Shown here one piece after another: positions 54,517 through 63,095 of a DNA stretch of 64,000 nucleotides. The DNA is from Dokdonella_A sp046347015. GTDB taxonomy: Bacteria; Pseudomonadota; Gammaproteobacteria; Xanthomonadales; Rhodanobacteraceae. The stretch covers positions 1-64,000 of the forward strand of contig JAXMHA010000011.1 of assembly GCA_046347015.1 (NCBI GenBank), written 5' to 3'. Below the pieces are notes generated by a model, which was not told the DNA's origin, did no database searches, and worked only from the letters and a program-made list of their open reading frames with translations. Made by a program: the position numbers and the translations under genes. Within the stretch, counting starts at the first letter, position 1; each line of letters starts with the position of its first letter.

Positions 54517-57036
54517 TCAGTCGTCGAACCCGTCGGCGAAGATCGTGTCGTCGGGTGCCGCCCCGCACGCACTGCCGCCGGCGGACAACCGGATGTTGTC
54601 GATCGCCCAACCCGCACCCTCGACGGCCGGGTCCGAATAGAACCGGAAGCGGATCTCGAGCGCCGTCGCGCCGTTTGCCGACGACGGGAAGTCGACATGG
54701 TTCGACTGCCACGTGGTCCGGCCGCTGCAGGAGGACAGCGTCGTCCAGGTCGAGCCGCCATCGGTGCTGAACTCGGCGTAGCCGAAATCGTAGCCGGGTT
54801 CCGTCGCGCAGCGATCGTCGAAATCGAGTGCGAAGTCCGCGTAGCCGGTCACGTCGATCGATGGGGACGTCAGCGTCCGGTTCAGGTCGTCCTGATAGTT
54901 CGGCGTGTCCCAGACATGAGTGGCATTACCCGGGACGTTGTTGACGATCTGCCACGGGTTTTGCGCCGTCCAGCCGATGTTGCCGTTTTCGACATCGTCC
55001 TCGAACACGGTGCACATTGGTTGCAGCTCGAAATCGCGGGTGACGGTCTGGCCACCGGCCAACGCGATCCCCTGTGCGTTTTCGGCAACGTAGCCCGGCG
55101 CGGCGACATGGACGTCGACGGTGCCGGCCAGCATCGTTCGCGCGTACTGCCCGTCGCCGGCGCCGGCGACGGTGCTGCGCGTCTCGCCGGTGGCCGGGTC
55201 GGTGGCCGTAACCGTCGCGGGGAGTGGGTCTCCTGTGTCCCGTGCGGTGATCACGCCGGAGAGCGTACCGATCTCCGACGCCGCGGCGGTGTCGAACCAG
55301 GCCGCGTTCGGGGTGCCGGCGTTGCCCTGGTCGTCCGTCGACTGCACGGTGACGACGTGCCGGCCGGCTGGCAGTGCCGAAGTGTCGATCGAACCCGTGG
55401 CGGCTTCGACATCGCTGTCGAACGCGCCATCGGCAGCGGCCAGCGCAATGGGGCTCGCGCCGGCGTCCCACGGCAGCGCATCGACGAATGCGGCCGCGGA
55501 CGCGATCGGATAGACCGGCTGCGAACCGTTGCTGAACTCGTAGCGGGAACTGTCGAGATCGGCGTCGACGGCGACCGGCGTGCCGGTCGGAACCAGGTCG
55601 CTCTCGAACTGCACGTCGACGGTGTCCGGCCCGAGCGGCAACTGGTACGGTGCGTGCAACGTGCGTGCGGCGTAGCGCAGCGCCTGGAACACGTGCGGCC
55701 AGGTCTGCGCCTCGAACGTGTCGCAGTCCTCGAAGAATCCGCCGCCGGTTGAGTCGGTCTCGATCGTGTACGACGCGACGCCGAGCAATCCGTACATCGT
55801 GTCGTCGGTCGTGCCGTCGGTGGGATACAACTGGTCGGATTGCTGCGGCGTGTAGCCCATGTACCAGGCAAGGCGTCGGCCCAATGTCTGCAGCGCATCC
55901 CGGTTCGGGGCCGGCGCCGACGTGTCTCCCCACGGCCACAGCACGAGTGACGCGTAATTGTGGACGTCGACGAAAAAGCCGCTGGTGTCCGCCGGGGCAG
56001 GATCGCCGCCGTCGCCCGACGGGTTCGGCGGGTCCATCGGGCCCGCGCGGCGATCGGCAAACAGGCCACCGCTGCAGTTGCCGTCCGCATCGCAGGTGCC
56101 GGCGACGTAGCCGACGAGGTTGTCGGTCTCGGGCTCCGATTGCGCTGATTCCCCGCGGTACGTTTCGTCACAGACATAGCCGCTCGACCCGCCGCCATTG
56201 GTGATGTCCCAATGGAAGGGGAAGTTGCGATTCAGGTCGATGCCGTCGCCGTCGGTGTCGACGTCGGGATTCCCGTCGCAGTTGCCGCCGACCTGGTCGT
56301 CGTTCTTGCGCCACAGGATGCCCTGCTCCGCCATCTTGCGACCGTCGGGATTCGCCTGCAGCACGAGGTGGAAATCGTTGTGGTCGACCAGCCACGTCGC
56401 CTCGGGATCGCTCCCGTAGCTCTCGACCAGCCATTCGGCGAAGCGCGTGTCGATTTCGGCCGGTGGATACTCGCGCGCGTGGATCGAGCTGAACACGACC
56501 ATCTTCGGGCGGTCGGGGTCGGCGGGCAGTGTCGCGAAATTGGTGATGTGGATCGCGCGCATCTCGTAGCCCTGCTCGGGGTCGTTGACGCGCTTCCAGG
56601 TCGGGCCGATGTCGTCGATCTCGGCGAGTCCCGGATAGGCCGCCGCGAGATCATCCATCGTGTCGTAGGTGCCCTCGACGGTGCGATAGCACGCGAAGCC
56701 GGGGATCGAGGGGTAACCGCCCGCCGTCACCTGCGGGACGCGCGATGCGATCGCGGCACGGATGCGCGCTTCGGTGGCGCGTAGTTGCGCCGTCGCCGCC
56801 TCGTCGATCGTCACCGTCAACCCGGCCGCCGCCAGCGCGTCGATGCCGCGCCCGTCGGTTTCCGTGCGCAGGACCTGGCGTTGCGGGTCGACGATGATGT
56901 GCTGGAACTTCGCGGCGGCGCGTTGCAGCGCGGCTTGGTCGGGCCAGTGTGCCTCGACGATCCAGTCGTCGGCCAGTGCGGGCGCGCACAAGGCAAGTCC
57001 GAATCCCGCGAGCAACGCGGCACGCGCAACGTGCAT
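54517..57036 (-). CDS. Secreted M14 zinc carboxypeptidase with C-terminal accessory domains
   Basis: 839 residues from ATG 57036 (GGGGGAG upstream). Signal peptide to ALA-D at about 22. The M14 catalytic domain has the zinc ligands His186 and Glu189 in SSIHAREYPPAEI and His359 in VDVHNYASLVLWP, with the catalytic Glu in YTIETDS. Two Asp-rich stretches (NPDVDTDGDGIDLNRN) could bind calcium. After about 480 come a beta-domain, a CarboxypepD_reg-like segment (GVITARDTGDPLPATVTA) and a jelly-roll-like domain (TWQSNHVDFPSSANG). The protein ends FADGFDD, a tail seen on many exported proteins of this order. It follows the C13-like peptidase gene by 49 bp and is likely secreted to the surface or medium. 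Confidence 0.92.
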   Translation of the reverse strand: MHVARAALLAGFGLALCAPALADDWIVEAHWPDQAALQRAAAKFQHIIVDPQRQVLRTETDGRGIDALAAAGLTVTIDEAATAQLRATEARIRAAIASRVPQVTAGGYPSIPGFACYRTVEGTYDTMDDLAAAYPGLAEIDDIGPTWKRVNDPEQGYEMRAIHITNFATLPADPDRPKMVVFSSIHAREYPPAEIDTRFAEWLVESYGSDPEATWLVDHNDFHLVLQANPDGRKMAEQGILWRKNDDQVGGNCDGNPDVDTDGDGIDLNRNFPFHWDITNGGGSSGYVCDETYRGESAQSEPETDNLVGYVAGTCDADGNCSGGLFADRRAGPMDPPNPSGDGGDPAPADTSGFFVDVHNYASLVLWPWGDTSAPAPNRDALQTLGRRLAWYMGYTPQQSDQLYPTDGTTDDTMYGLLGVASYTIETDSTGGGFFEDCDTFEAQTWPHVFQALRYAARTLHAPYQLPLGPDTVDVQFESDLVPTGTPVAVDADLDSSRYEFSNGSQPVYPIASAAAFVDALPWDAGASPIALAAADGAFDSDVEAATGSIDTSALPAGRHVVTVQSTDDQGNAGTPNAAWFDTAAASEIGTLSGVITARDTGDPLPATVTATDPATGETRSTVAGAGDGQYARTMLAGTVDVHVAAPGYVAENAQGIALAGGQTVTRDFELQPMCTVFEDDVENGNIGWTAQNPWQIVNNVPGNATHVWDTPNYQDDLNRTLTSPSIDVTGYADFALDFDDRCATEPGYDFGYAEFSTDGGSTWTTLSSCSGRTTWQSNHVDFPSSANGATALEIRFRFYSDPAVEGAGWAIDNIRLSAGGSACGAAPDDTIFADGFDD

Positions 57037-57085
57037 CGAATTCTCCCCCGGCGAAAAACGCCACAGCATAACGCGAAGCCGGGAT

Positions 57086-58132
57086 TCAGTGAATGCGCGG
57101 TTTCGCCGCAGTCGTGCGCACGGCGTCACTCCCGCGCTCGGCCGGGGTGCGCGGTGCCTCGAATGCCACGGGGGCGCCGACGGTGAATCCGGAATGCCAG
57201 CGTGCGAGTTGCGCGTGAATGGCCTTGCCGAACGCGATTTGCGGTTCCGATGCTTCGAATCCGTCGCGGATTTCCCAGCCGGCGATCTCGCGCCGCGCGA
57301 GGTCGAATGCGCGCTGGAAATCCGCCGTCTTGTTCAACGCATCGACGAGGAACGCGTGGCCGAACCAGGTCAGCGTCGATTGCTCCCCGCAGCCGAACGA
57401 GCTGCGGTCAGCGCGCGCGGAAGTGATGACGAGGGTGCCGTCGCCGCGCAGCGGCGGAATGAATCCGCCCGAATAGCACGCGTTGACGATGACGACCTTG
57501 TAGCGGAACGGGTGTCCGGCAAGGATGCCGGGGAGGTCGGCCGCGCCAATCTGGTCGAGTGGCAGCGGGCCCATGTCGACCAGCAGCGTGTGATCCCCGC
57601 TGCCGTGCGTCGTGAAGTAGAGCAGCAGGATGTCCTGTGCCGGATCCATCTTGCCAGCCATCGCGTCGAGCGTGTCCTCGAGGTTGGTCCACGTCGCGAG
57701 CGGTTGCGACTCGAGCGTTGCCGGGTTGTTTTCCAGCACGACGACATGGCCCTTCGCACCGAAGCGTTGCTCGAAGAGGTTCCGGAAATATTCGGCCTCG
57801 TTGCGGAACACGTTTTCGCTGCCATCGCCGGCAAACGCGATTGCGTAGAGGTTGACCTTGCCCGGAGCCCTGGGCGCCAGCCGTGCCAATGTCGATTCGA
57901 GAAGCCTGGGCTGGTCGTACAACACTTGTTCCGGCGATGGCGCATTTTCCGGCCAATCGTCGCCCGGTTGCGGTCTGGAAGGCTGGGACGGGTGTGCTGC
58001 CGTGGTTGCCGCGGTTCCCGGGACTGCTGCCGTGATGTTGGCTGGCGCCGGCGCGTGCTCGGATGCGGCGCAGGCCGCCACCGCGAACAGCAGCGCGAAC
58101 GGCACGGACGATCGGATGCGCGGCTTTCTCAT
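57086..58132 (-). CDS. C13 (legumain/caspase-like) cysteine peptidase, lipoprotein
   Basis: 348 residues from ATG 58132. The signal ends in the lipobox VAAC (Cys21). The catalytic dyad of clan CD peptidases is visible: His176 in YFTTHGSGDH and Cys219 in VIVNACYSGGF, each after a hydrophobic strand as in legumain-type enzymes. The region between (LVDMGPLPLDQIGAADLPGIL) fits the C13 fold. The N-terminal 60 residues are a Pro/Ala-rich linker. Bacterial C13 peptidases are little studied; an Asn-specific or self-processing role is possible. Its partner gene downstream encodes the M14 carboxypeptidase. Confidence 0.8.
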   Translation of the reverse strand: MRKPRIRSSVPFALLFAVAACAASEHAPAPANITAAVPGTAATTAAHPSQPSRPQPGDDWPENAPSPEQVLYDQPRLLESTLARLAPRAPGKVNLYAIAFAGDGSENVFRNEAEYFRNLFEQRFGAKGHVVVLENNPATLESQPLATWTNLEDTLDAMAGKMDPAQDILLLYFTTHGSGDHTLLVDMGPLPLDQIGAADLPGILAGHPFRYKVVIVNACYSGGFIPPLRGDGTLVITSARADRSSFGCGEQSTLTWFGHAFLVDALNKTADFQRAFDLARREIAGWEIRDGFEASEPQIAFGKAIHAQLARWHSGFTVGAPVAFEAPRTPAERGSDAVRTTAAKPRIH

Positions 58133-58221
58133 TGTGGCAACCGCTGGTTGCATGAATGTGCGCGCGGTGCTGCGCGTGGAGAAGTGTCGGGTCGGGTCCG
58201 GCAATCGTTCATCGTTGGGGC

Positions 58222-58905
58222 TCAGTCGACCACGACGCCATCGAAATCGCCGACGCATCCATGTTCGCCGCCCGGCGGGCACGTTTCCGGTGCGCGGCAG
58301 ATGCGCGTCGTCCGCATTCCGGCGGCTCGCGCCGCATCGAGTTCCTCGGCGATGTCGGACAGGAACAGGACGTCCGCTGCCGGCACGCCGATGGAGCGTG
58401 CGATGCGCCGGTACGATTCCGGGTCGCGCTTGCCACCGGTCTCGGTGTCGTACCAGCCGTCGACGAGCGGCGACAGGTTGCCGGCCTCGCCGTGGGTGAA
58501 GAACAGCTTCTGCGCCGCCACCGATCCAGACGAATACACGTACAGCGCGAGGCCTCGCGCTTTCCAGCCGCGCAAGCCTGGCGCGACGTCGGGGTAGAAA
58601 TGGGCGTGAAACGCACCCGACTCGTAGCCATCCTTCCAGACCATGCCCTGCAGCGCCTTGAGCGGCGTTGCCTTGCGGTCCTCGTCGATCCATTGCAGCA
58701 ACACGGCGACGATCCCGGCGGTGTCGGTGCGGGCGAGTCCCGCTTCGTCGGCCGTGGCGTCGAGTTGCCTGCGTACCGCGGGTTCCGATCCATGTGTGTC
58801 GATGAACGCGGGAAGGCGGGCGCGCGCGTACGGAAACAGCACGTCCTTGACGAACGAGATCGAACTCGTGGTGCCTTCGATGTCGGTCAGGATCGCGCGG
58901 ACCAT
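58222..58905 (-). CDS. mtnC: Acireductone synthase (enolase-phosphatase E1)
   Basis: 227 residues from ATG 58905. HAD-superfamily motif I is ILTDIEGTTSS, motif II is YVYSSGSVAAQKLFF, and the motif III/IV region LFLSDIAEELDAARAAGM follows. The wording DIEGTT and GGKRDPESYRRIA is specific for MtnC. The enzyme enolises and dephosphorylates 2,3-diketo-5-methylthiopentyl-1-phosphate in methionine salvage. It starts 4 bp after the PH-domain gene and belongs to the mtnB-mtnD-PH-mtnC operon. Confidence 0.96.
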   Translation of the reverse strand: MVRAILTDIEGTTSSISFVKDVLFPYARARLPAFIDTHGSEPAVRRQLDATADEAGLARTDTAGIVAVLLQWIDEDRKATPLKALQGMVWKDGYESGAFHAHFYPDVAPGLRGWKARGLALYVYSSGSVAAQKLFFTHGEAGNLSPLVDGWYDTETGGKRDPESYRRIARSIGVPAADVLFLSDIAEELDAARAAGMRTTRICRAPETCPPGGEHGCVGDFDGVVVD

Positions 58906-58909
58906 GCGA

Positions 58910-59395
58910 TCAGGCCTTGGCCGGCGCGGTCCGCAGCGATTCGACGTTGGTCGAGTATGCGGTCTCGATCGCGCGCTTGACGCCCACCGGGTCCGCAATC
59001 CGCCGCAACAGCATCGCCGTCTCGCCGCGGCCGGTGATTTGCACGTCGCCGAAGCCGAGCAGTCGGCCCCAGATCGATTGGCGGAGGTCCACCGTTTCGA
59101 TCGACGCAAGCCGCAATTCGGTCGTGTTGCGCGCAATGACGCCGGCCTTGCGGATCACGCGGTGGTTCGTGACCCCCTGTTCGATCGCGCGCAGGCGCAG
59201 GAACTCGAGCAGCGCGGCCACGGCGGCGATGGTGAGGACGACGATGGCCAACGGCGCGAACGCGACCGCGCTCGCGAGCGTCGCGACGACGCCGAGCACG
59301 ACAATGGCCCAGAACCCGAGCCACATCGACCAGTGCAGCGGAAACAGCGCGACGACGTGCTCGTTCGCGGCGAGCGATTCCCGGATGTACGACAT
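58910..59395 (-). CDS. PH domain-containing membrane protein (bPH_2 type)
   Basis: 161 residues from ATG 59395 (MSYIRESLAANEHV). Two membrane segments lie at about 20-62 (WSMWLGFWAIVVLGVVATLA and PLAIVVLTIAAVAAL), followed by a bacterial PH domain with VTNHRVIRKAGVIARNTTEL, IETVDLRQSIWGRLLGFGDVQITG and ADPVGVKRAIE (read in short runs). This is the YdbS/YdbT-like small form. It lies between mtnD and mtnC in the methionine-salvage operon, 4 bp before mtnC, with no obvious link to that pathway. Its role may be membrane-associated signalling or lipid handling, but nothing in the sequence decides it. Confidence 0.9.
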   Translation of the reverse strand: MSYIRESLAANEHVVALFPLHWSMWLGFWAIVVLGVVATLASAVAFAPLAIVVLTIAAVAALLEFLRLRAIEQGVTNHRVIRKAGVIARNTTELRLASIETVDLRQSIWGRLLGFGDVQITGRGETAMLLRRIADPVGVKRAIETAYSTNVESLRTAPAKA

Positions 59396-59449
59396 GGGCA
59401 GGGTTCCGTCAGCAAATGCTGCGGCCATTCCCGGCCGCAGCGACAGCCA

Positions 59450-59995
59450 TCAGTTCTCGAGGCGCGGGAACCTCGTGGAGATGTCCGCGCCGGTGAAGTC
59501 CGCGACCCAGCCCGCGGGGTTCGTGAACAACCGGATCGCGACGAAGTTCGGGCTCGGGCCCATGTCGAACCAGTGGGGGGTGCGGTCGGGAACCCCGATC
59601 AGGTCGCCTTGTTCGCACAACACTTCGTACACACGATGGTCGGGATGCAGGAAGAACATCCCTTCGCCGGCGACGAAGAAGCGCACCTCGTCCTCGGAGT
59701 GCGTGTGCTCGTCGAGGAACTTGTTGCGCAGCGCATCCTTTTGCGGATGGTCCGCGGACAACGAGATGACGTCGACCGCGCGGTAGCCGTTTTCCTGCTG
59801 CAGCCGGTCAATGTCCTTGCGGTACGCGGCGATGACGTCGTCCTGGCTCGCGCCGGCCTTGATCGTCTGGTCGGTGTGCCATCGCTCGAAGCGCACGCCG
59901 ATGCGGCCGAGCTCGCGCGCGATCGCGGCGTGGTCGTCGGCGGCGAAAACGGGAGTGCCGGGTTCCGAATCTTCGAAGACGCGCAGGCGGCTCAT
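59450..59995 (-). CDS. mtnD: Acireductone dioxygenase
   Basis: 181 residues. The cupin metal site is present: HTHSEDEVRFF gives His-x-His-x4-Glu, and the later His is in TPHWFDMGP. The protein begins MSRLRVFEDSEPG and overlaps the mtnB stop as ATGA. With iron it makes the methionine precursor keto acid and formate; with nickel it makes an off-pathway product. Third step of the methionine-salvage run encoded here. The 54-bp gap to the PH gene is the largest gap inside the mtnB-mtnC run. Confidence 0.96.
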   Translation of the reverse strand: MSRLRVFEDSEPGTPVFAADDHAAIARELGRIGVRFERWHTDQTIKAGASQDDVIAAYRKDIDRLQQENGYRAVDVISLSADHPQKDALRNKFLDEHTHSEDEVRFFVAGEGMFFLHPDHRVYEVLCEQGDLIGVPDRTPHWFDMGPSPNFVAIRLFTNPAGWVADFTGADISTRFPRLEN

Positions 59996-60639
59996 GTCGA
60001 AAGTCTCCTCAAGTCAAGTTCGCAGGCCAGCATGAATTCCAGCGCCTCGAGGTGGCGCCGCGCCTCGGCCATGTCGCGCCCCCAAGTGTAGATGCCATGC
60101 CCGTCGATCAGGTAGCCGCAGAGCGGCCGGCCCGAATCGAGCCACGCATCCACCCGCGCGACCAGTTCCGGCATGTGCTGCGTGTTCGGGAACACGGGGA
60201 GCGCGAGCACGTCGTCGTGCGTCGCGTGGCCCGTGATCGCCTTCTGCAGTTCCCAGCCCTGCAGGTTCACGACGCCATCCGGCGCGAAGAGCCGCGAAGC
60301 AACACTTTGGGTGCGGGAGTGGGTGTGGAGCACCGCATTCATCTCGGGAAAACGCCGATAGATCTGGGTGTGCAACGCGGTCTCTGCCGACGGGCGGCCC
60401 TTGCCGTCAACCGGCGTCCCGTCGAAGTCGATCGTCATCACGTCGGCGGGGGTCAGGGCGCCCTTGTCGCGGCCGGACTCGGTGATCGCGACCCGATCGT
60501 CGCCGAGGCGCATCGAGAAATTGCTGCTGGTCGCCGGCGTCCAACCGAGCGCCGCGAGCTGCGCGCCGGCGGCGACGATTTGCCGTGCGCAGTCCTCGCG
60601 GCGGGCGGTGTCAGGGACAACTGGAATCGAAGTCGGCAT
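59992..60639 (-). CDS. mtnB: Methylthioribulose-1-phosphate dehydratase
   Basis: 215 residues from ATG 60639. The aldolase-class-II fold is plain: TPATSSNFSMRLGDD, the acidic residue region SAETALHTQIYRRFPEMNAVLHTHS with the zinc-binding His-x-His (HTH), and the last His in IDGHGIYTWGRDMAEARRHLEALEF (short runs). It dehydrates methylthioribulose 1-phosphate. First gene of the operon mtnB-mtnD-PH-mtnC. mtnA and mtnP/mtnN are not in the window, so the pathway is completed elsewhere. Confidence 0.95.
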   Translation of the reverse strand: MPTSIPVVPDTARREDCARQIVAAGAQLAALGWTPATSSNFSMRLGDDRVAITESGRDKGALTPADVMTIDFDGTPVDGKGRPSAETALHTQIYRRFPEMNAVLHTHSRTQSVASRLFAPDGVVNLQGWELQKAITGHATHDDVLALPVFPNTQHMPELVARVDAWLDSGRPLCGYLIDGHGIYTWGRDMAEARRHLEALEFMLACELDLRRLST

Positions 60640-61113
60640 CGGCTTGGAAACCTCTGATTTCGCCCGTCTTCCGGGAATCGCGAAGCGACATCGGGATCCA
60701 GTGGCTTTTCGGTTCAGCAGTTTGCGACCAAGGCACTCGATTCCCGCTCGCGCGGAAATGACGAAATGATGGCCGAATCTGGCCATCCTTGAACGGTGGA
60801 GGCATGCAGCGGCGACTATACAAAAACGACGGCGCTCAACCCACATGGTAATACAAACAAGAACCATTCCTGTTTCGTGTCAGCGTTCGTTTCCATTCGA
60901 TGGGTATCCTTGCCCGCGTTGCTTCCCGCGGTCCGTGGCGCTGTGAGGTCTGCAGCAGGGGCGCGCGGGCAGCCGGTTGGTCGCGTGGTTTGCCGCGCCG
61001 CTTGCCGGACGATGGAATGTCGCGAGGTCGCGGCAGGTTCCATCGTTTCGGTGGCACACGGCGAATCAGCGGAACGATGGCCCAGTCGCCTTATCCCGAC
61101 GGAGGATCCTGTC
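60640..61113. other. 474-bp gap between mtnB and the HiPIP gene
   Basis: No gene is supported. It holds an imperfect palindromic repeat (60667-60770), a short hairpin GATGGCC-GAATCT-GGCCATC at about 60768-60787, and an AT-richer strip (about 60820-60890) with TATACA and TAATAC hexamers that may carry the promoters of both flanking genes. Confidence 0.5.
60667..60770. repeat. Imperfect palindromic intergenic repeat (REP/MITE-like)
   Basis: The left arm contains GGAATCGCGAAGCGAC...GGGATCCAGTGGCTTTT and the right arm AAGGCACTCGATTCCCGCTCGCGCGGAAATGAC, which read as decayed inverted halves of the widespread GTCATTCCCGCG...CGGGAATCCAGTG type of intergenic repeat. Only one copy was found in this window. 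Confidence 0.5.
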
Positions 61114-61458
61114 ATGTCCCATTCCAACGAAACCGAGTCCCGGCGCCGCTTCCTGAAGCTTGCGGTCACCGGCGTCGTGGCCGCGCCGATTGTCGCCGCG
61201 GTGTTGCCGGAGTTCGCCTGCGCGGCGGACCTGCCGCACCTCGAGGAAAGCGATCCGACCGCGATGGCGCTTGGTTACAAGGCCGACGCGACCAAGGTCG
61301 ACAAGGCGAAATACGCGACCTACAAGGCCGGCGAAGACTGCAGCAACTGCAATTTCTGGGGCGGCAAGGCCGGCGACCAATGGGGCTCGTGCCAGTTGTT
61401 CCCCGGCAAGGACACGCACGCGAACGGCTGGTGCTCAGGTTACAGCAAGAAGGCCTGA
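61114..61458 (+). CDS. High-potential iron-sulfur protein (HiPIP), Tat-exported
   Basis: 114 residues from ATG 61114 with GGAGGA 7-10 bp upstream. The N-terminus has a twin-arginine motif SRRRFLKLAV and a hydrophobic stretch (GVVAAPIVAAVLPEFACAA), as needed for a folded cofactor protein. The mature part has the four-cysteine pattern of HiPIP: C-x2-C in DCSNCNFW, then GSCQLF and GWCSGY. It carries one 4Fe-4S cluster and donates electrons in the periplasm, for example to cytochrome oxidases or a reaction centre; partners are not in the window. A strong terminator follows. Confidence 0.93.
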   Translation: MSHSNETESRRRFLKLAVTGVVAAPIVAAVLPEFACAADLPHLEESDPTAMALGYKADATKVDKAKYATYKAGEDCSNCNFWGGKAGDQWGSCQLFPGKDTHANGWCSGYSKKA

Positions 61459-61517
61459 GTCAAGTTCGACGGCACACCGTGGGGCGTCTCGTGATGCGAG
61501 ACGCGCCGCTGCAATAA

Positions 61518-61549
61518 TGGCGACCCAGCTCCAGGGTCGCCATTTTCTT
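61518..61549 (+). terminator. Rho-independent terminator after the HiPIP gene
   Basis: TGGCGACCC, loop AGCTCCA, GGGTCGCCA make a 9-bp perfect stem followed by TTTTCTT. The T-run overlaps the probable TTG start of rmuC at 61548. Confidence 0.85.
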
Positions 61550-63095
61550 GTTCACCCAAGCCGAAATTCCTGTCCTGATCATCGCCGCGGCGGCGGGCTG
61601 CGTCGTCGGCGTCGTCGCCACGTGGTGGCTTTCGCGCAAGGCGAAGGCGCAGGCGCGCATCGACGGGCGCGCCGACCGCGACGCGGAAGTAGTCCGCGCC
61701 GAGGAACGTGCATCGGCCGCCGAAGGGCGTGTGGCCGATCTCGGCGCTCGCCTCGAGCGGTTCGAACAGACGTGGCAGCAGGCCGACCGGACGCTGCGCG
61801 AGATGCAACAAAAGCTCGCGGCTGAACAGGAACGCACGACGCAACAGGCGCGCCAGTTGGCGGAAGCGCGCAGCGAACGCGACCGGTTGCGCGAGCGGCA
61901 TGACCGACTGGCGACGGATCATGCGCAGATGCAGGAACGCATCGCGGCGGATGCCCGCGCGATCGAAGGAACGGCAGCACTCATCGAGCGGGTCGACATC
62001 CGCTACAAGGAAACCTTCCAGAATCTCGCCCAGCAGATCCTGGACGAGCGCGCGCAGCGTCTTGGCGCCGAAAGCGAAAAGCAGGTTGGCGGCCTGCTCG
62101 AACCGCTGAAGCAGCAACTCAAGGAATTCGACGAACGCATCCGCATCGCCTGGGCCGGCGACCAGCACGAACGCGGAACGCTCGCGGAGCAAATCCGCTT
62201 CCTCGCCGAACTCAACCAGAAGGTCGGCCGCGAAACCGACCAGCTCAGCCGCGCGCTCAAGGGCGACAACCGCGCGCAGGGCGCGTGGGGCGAGATGGTG
62301 CTGGCGACCGTGCTGAAGGCATCCGGCCTGCGCGAGGGGGAAGAGTTCACCGTGCAGACCAGCTTGCCGGGCGACGATGGGCGGCAGCAGCGTCCCGACG
62401 TCATCGTGCGGCTGCCCGAGAATCGCCAGCTTGTCATCGACGCCAAGGTGTCACTCGTGGCGTGGGACCGCATGGTCAATGCGGCCGATGACGGCGATCG
62501 CGACAGCGCGCTGCGGGAGCATCTCGATTCGCTGCGCCGCCACATCGATGGACTGTCGGCGCGGGACTACGCGAGTCTCGCCGGGCTGCATACCGTCGAC
62601 TTCGTGCTGATGTTCGTGCCGATCGAGGCGGCATTCGTCGAAGCCGTCCGCGCGGACGAAGCGCTGTTCGCCCGCGCACTCGACCGCAAGATCTGCCTCG
62701 TTTGCCCCAGCACGCTGCTGGCGACGTTGCGCACGGTCGATCACATCTGGAAGATCGAACAGCGCAACCGGTTTGCCGCCGAAATTGCGATGCGCGGCGC
62801 GCGCCTCCACGACAACTTCAGGCTGCTGGTGGACGAGATCGAGGCCATCGGCGTGCAGCTCGACAAGGCCGACAAGGCGCAAAAGAGCGCAATGCGGCGC
62901 CTGACCGAAGGCGGCAAGGGCAGCGTACTGCTGCAGGTCGAAAGCCTCAAGGAACTCGGCGTGCGCGTGAAGCACGAATTGCCGGGCGAGCTCTTGCTGC
63001 GGGCGGGTGGCGAACCGACCGGGGACGACGGGACGGCGATAGCCGATTCCGGCGACGGATCGAGGGCGGTCGCGCCCGAGGATCCGGCGGCGTGA
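61548..63095 (+). CDS. rmuC: DNA recombination protein RmuC
   Basis: 515 residues from a TTG at 61548 that keeps the N-terminal membrane segment (IPVLIIAAAAGCVVGVVATWWL); a start further inside would lose it. A long coiled coil covers about 35-170, then the RmuC nuclease-like domain: GDNRAQGAWGEMVL, PDVIVRLPENRQLVIDAKVSLVAW (as PDVIVRLPENRQLVIDAKV and SLVAW) and CPSTLLATLRTVDHIWKIEQ. RmuC limits inversions at short inverted repeats in E. coli. The start codon sits in the T-run of a terminator hairpin, so translation initiation or read-through is unusual. Confidence 0.92.
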   Translation: MFTQAEIPVLIIAAAAGCVVGVVATWWLSRKAKAQARIDGRADRDAEVVRAEERASAAEGRVADLGARLERFEQTWQQADRTLREMQQKLAAEQERTTQQARQLAEARSERDRLRERHDRLATDHAQMQERIAADARAIEGTAALIERVDIRYKETFQNLAQQILDERAQRLGAESEKQVGGLLEPLKQQLKEFDERIRIAWAGDQHERGTLAEQIRFLAELNQKVGRETDQLSRALKGDNRAQGAWGEMVLATVLKASGLREGEEFTVQTSLPGDDGRQQRPDVIVRLPENRQLVIDAKVSLVAWDRMVNAADDGDRDSALREHLDSLRRHIDGLSARDYASLAGLHTVDFVLMFVPIEAAFVEAVRADEALFARALDRKICLVCPSTLLATLRTVDHIWKIEQRNRFAAEIAMRGARLHDNFRLLVDEIEAIGVQLDKADKAQKSAMRRLTEGGKGSVLLQVESLKELGVRVKHELPGELLLRAGGEPTGDDGTAIADSGDGSRAVAPEDPAA

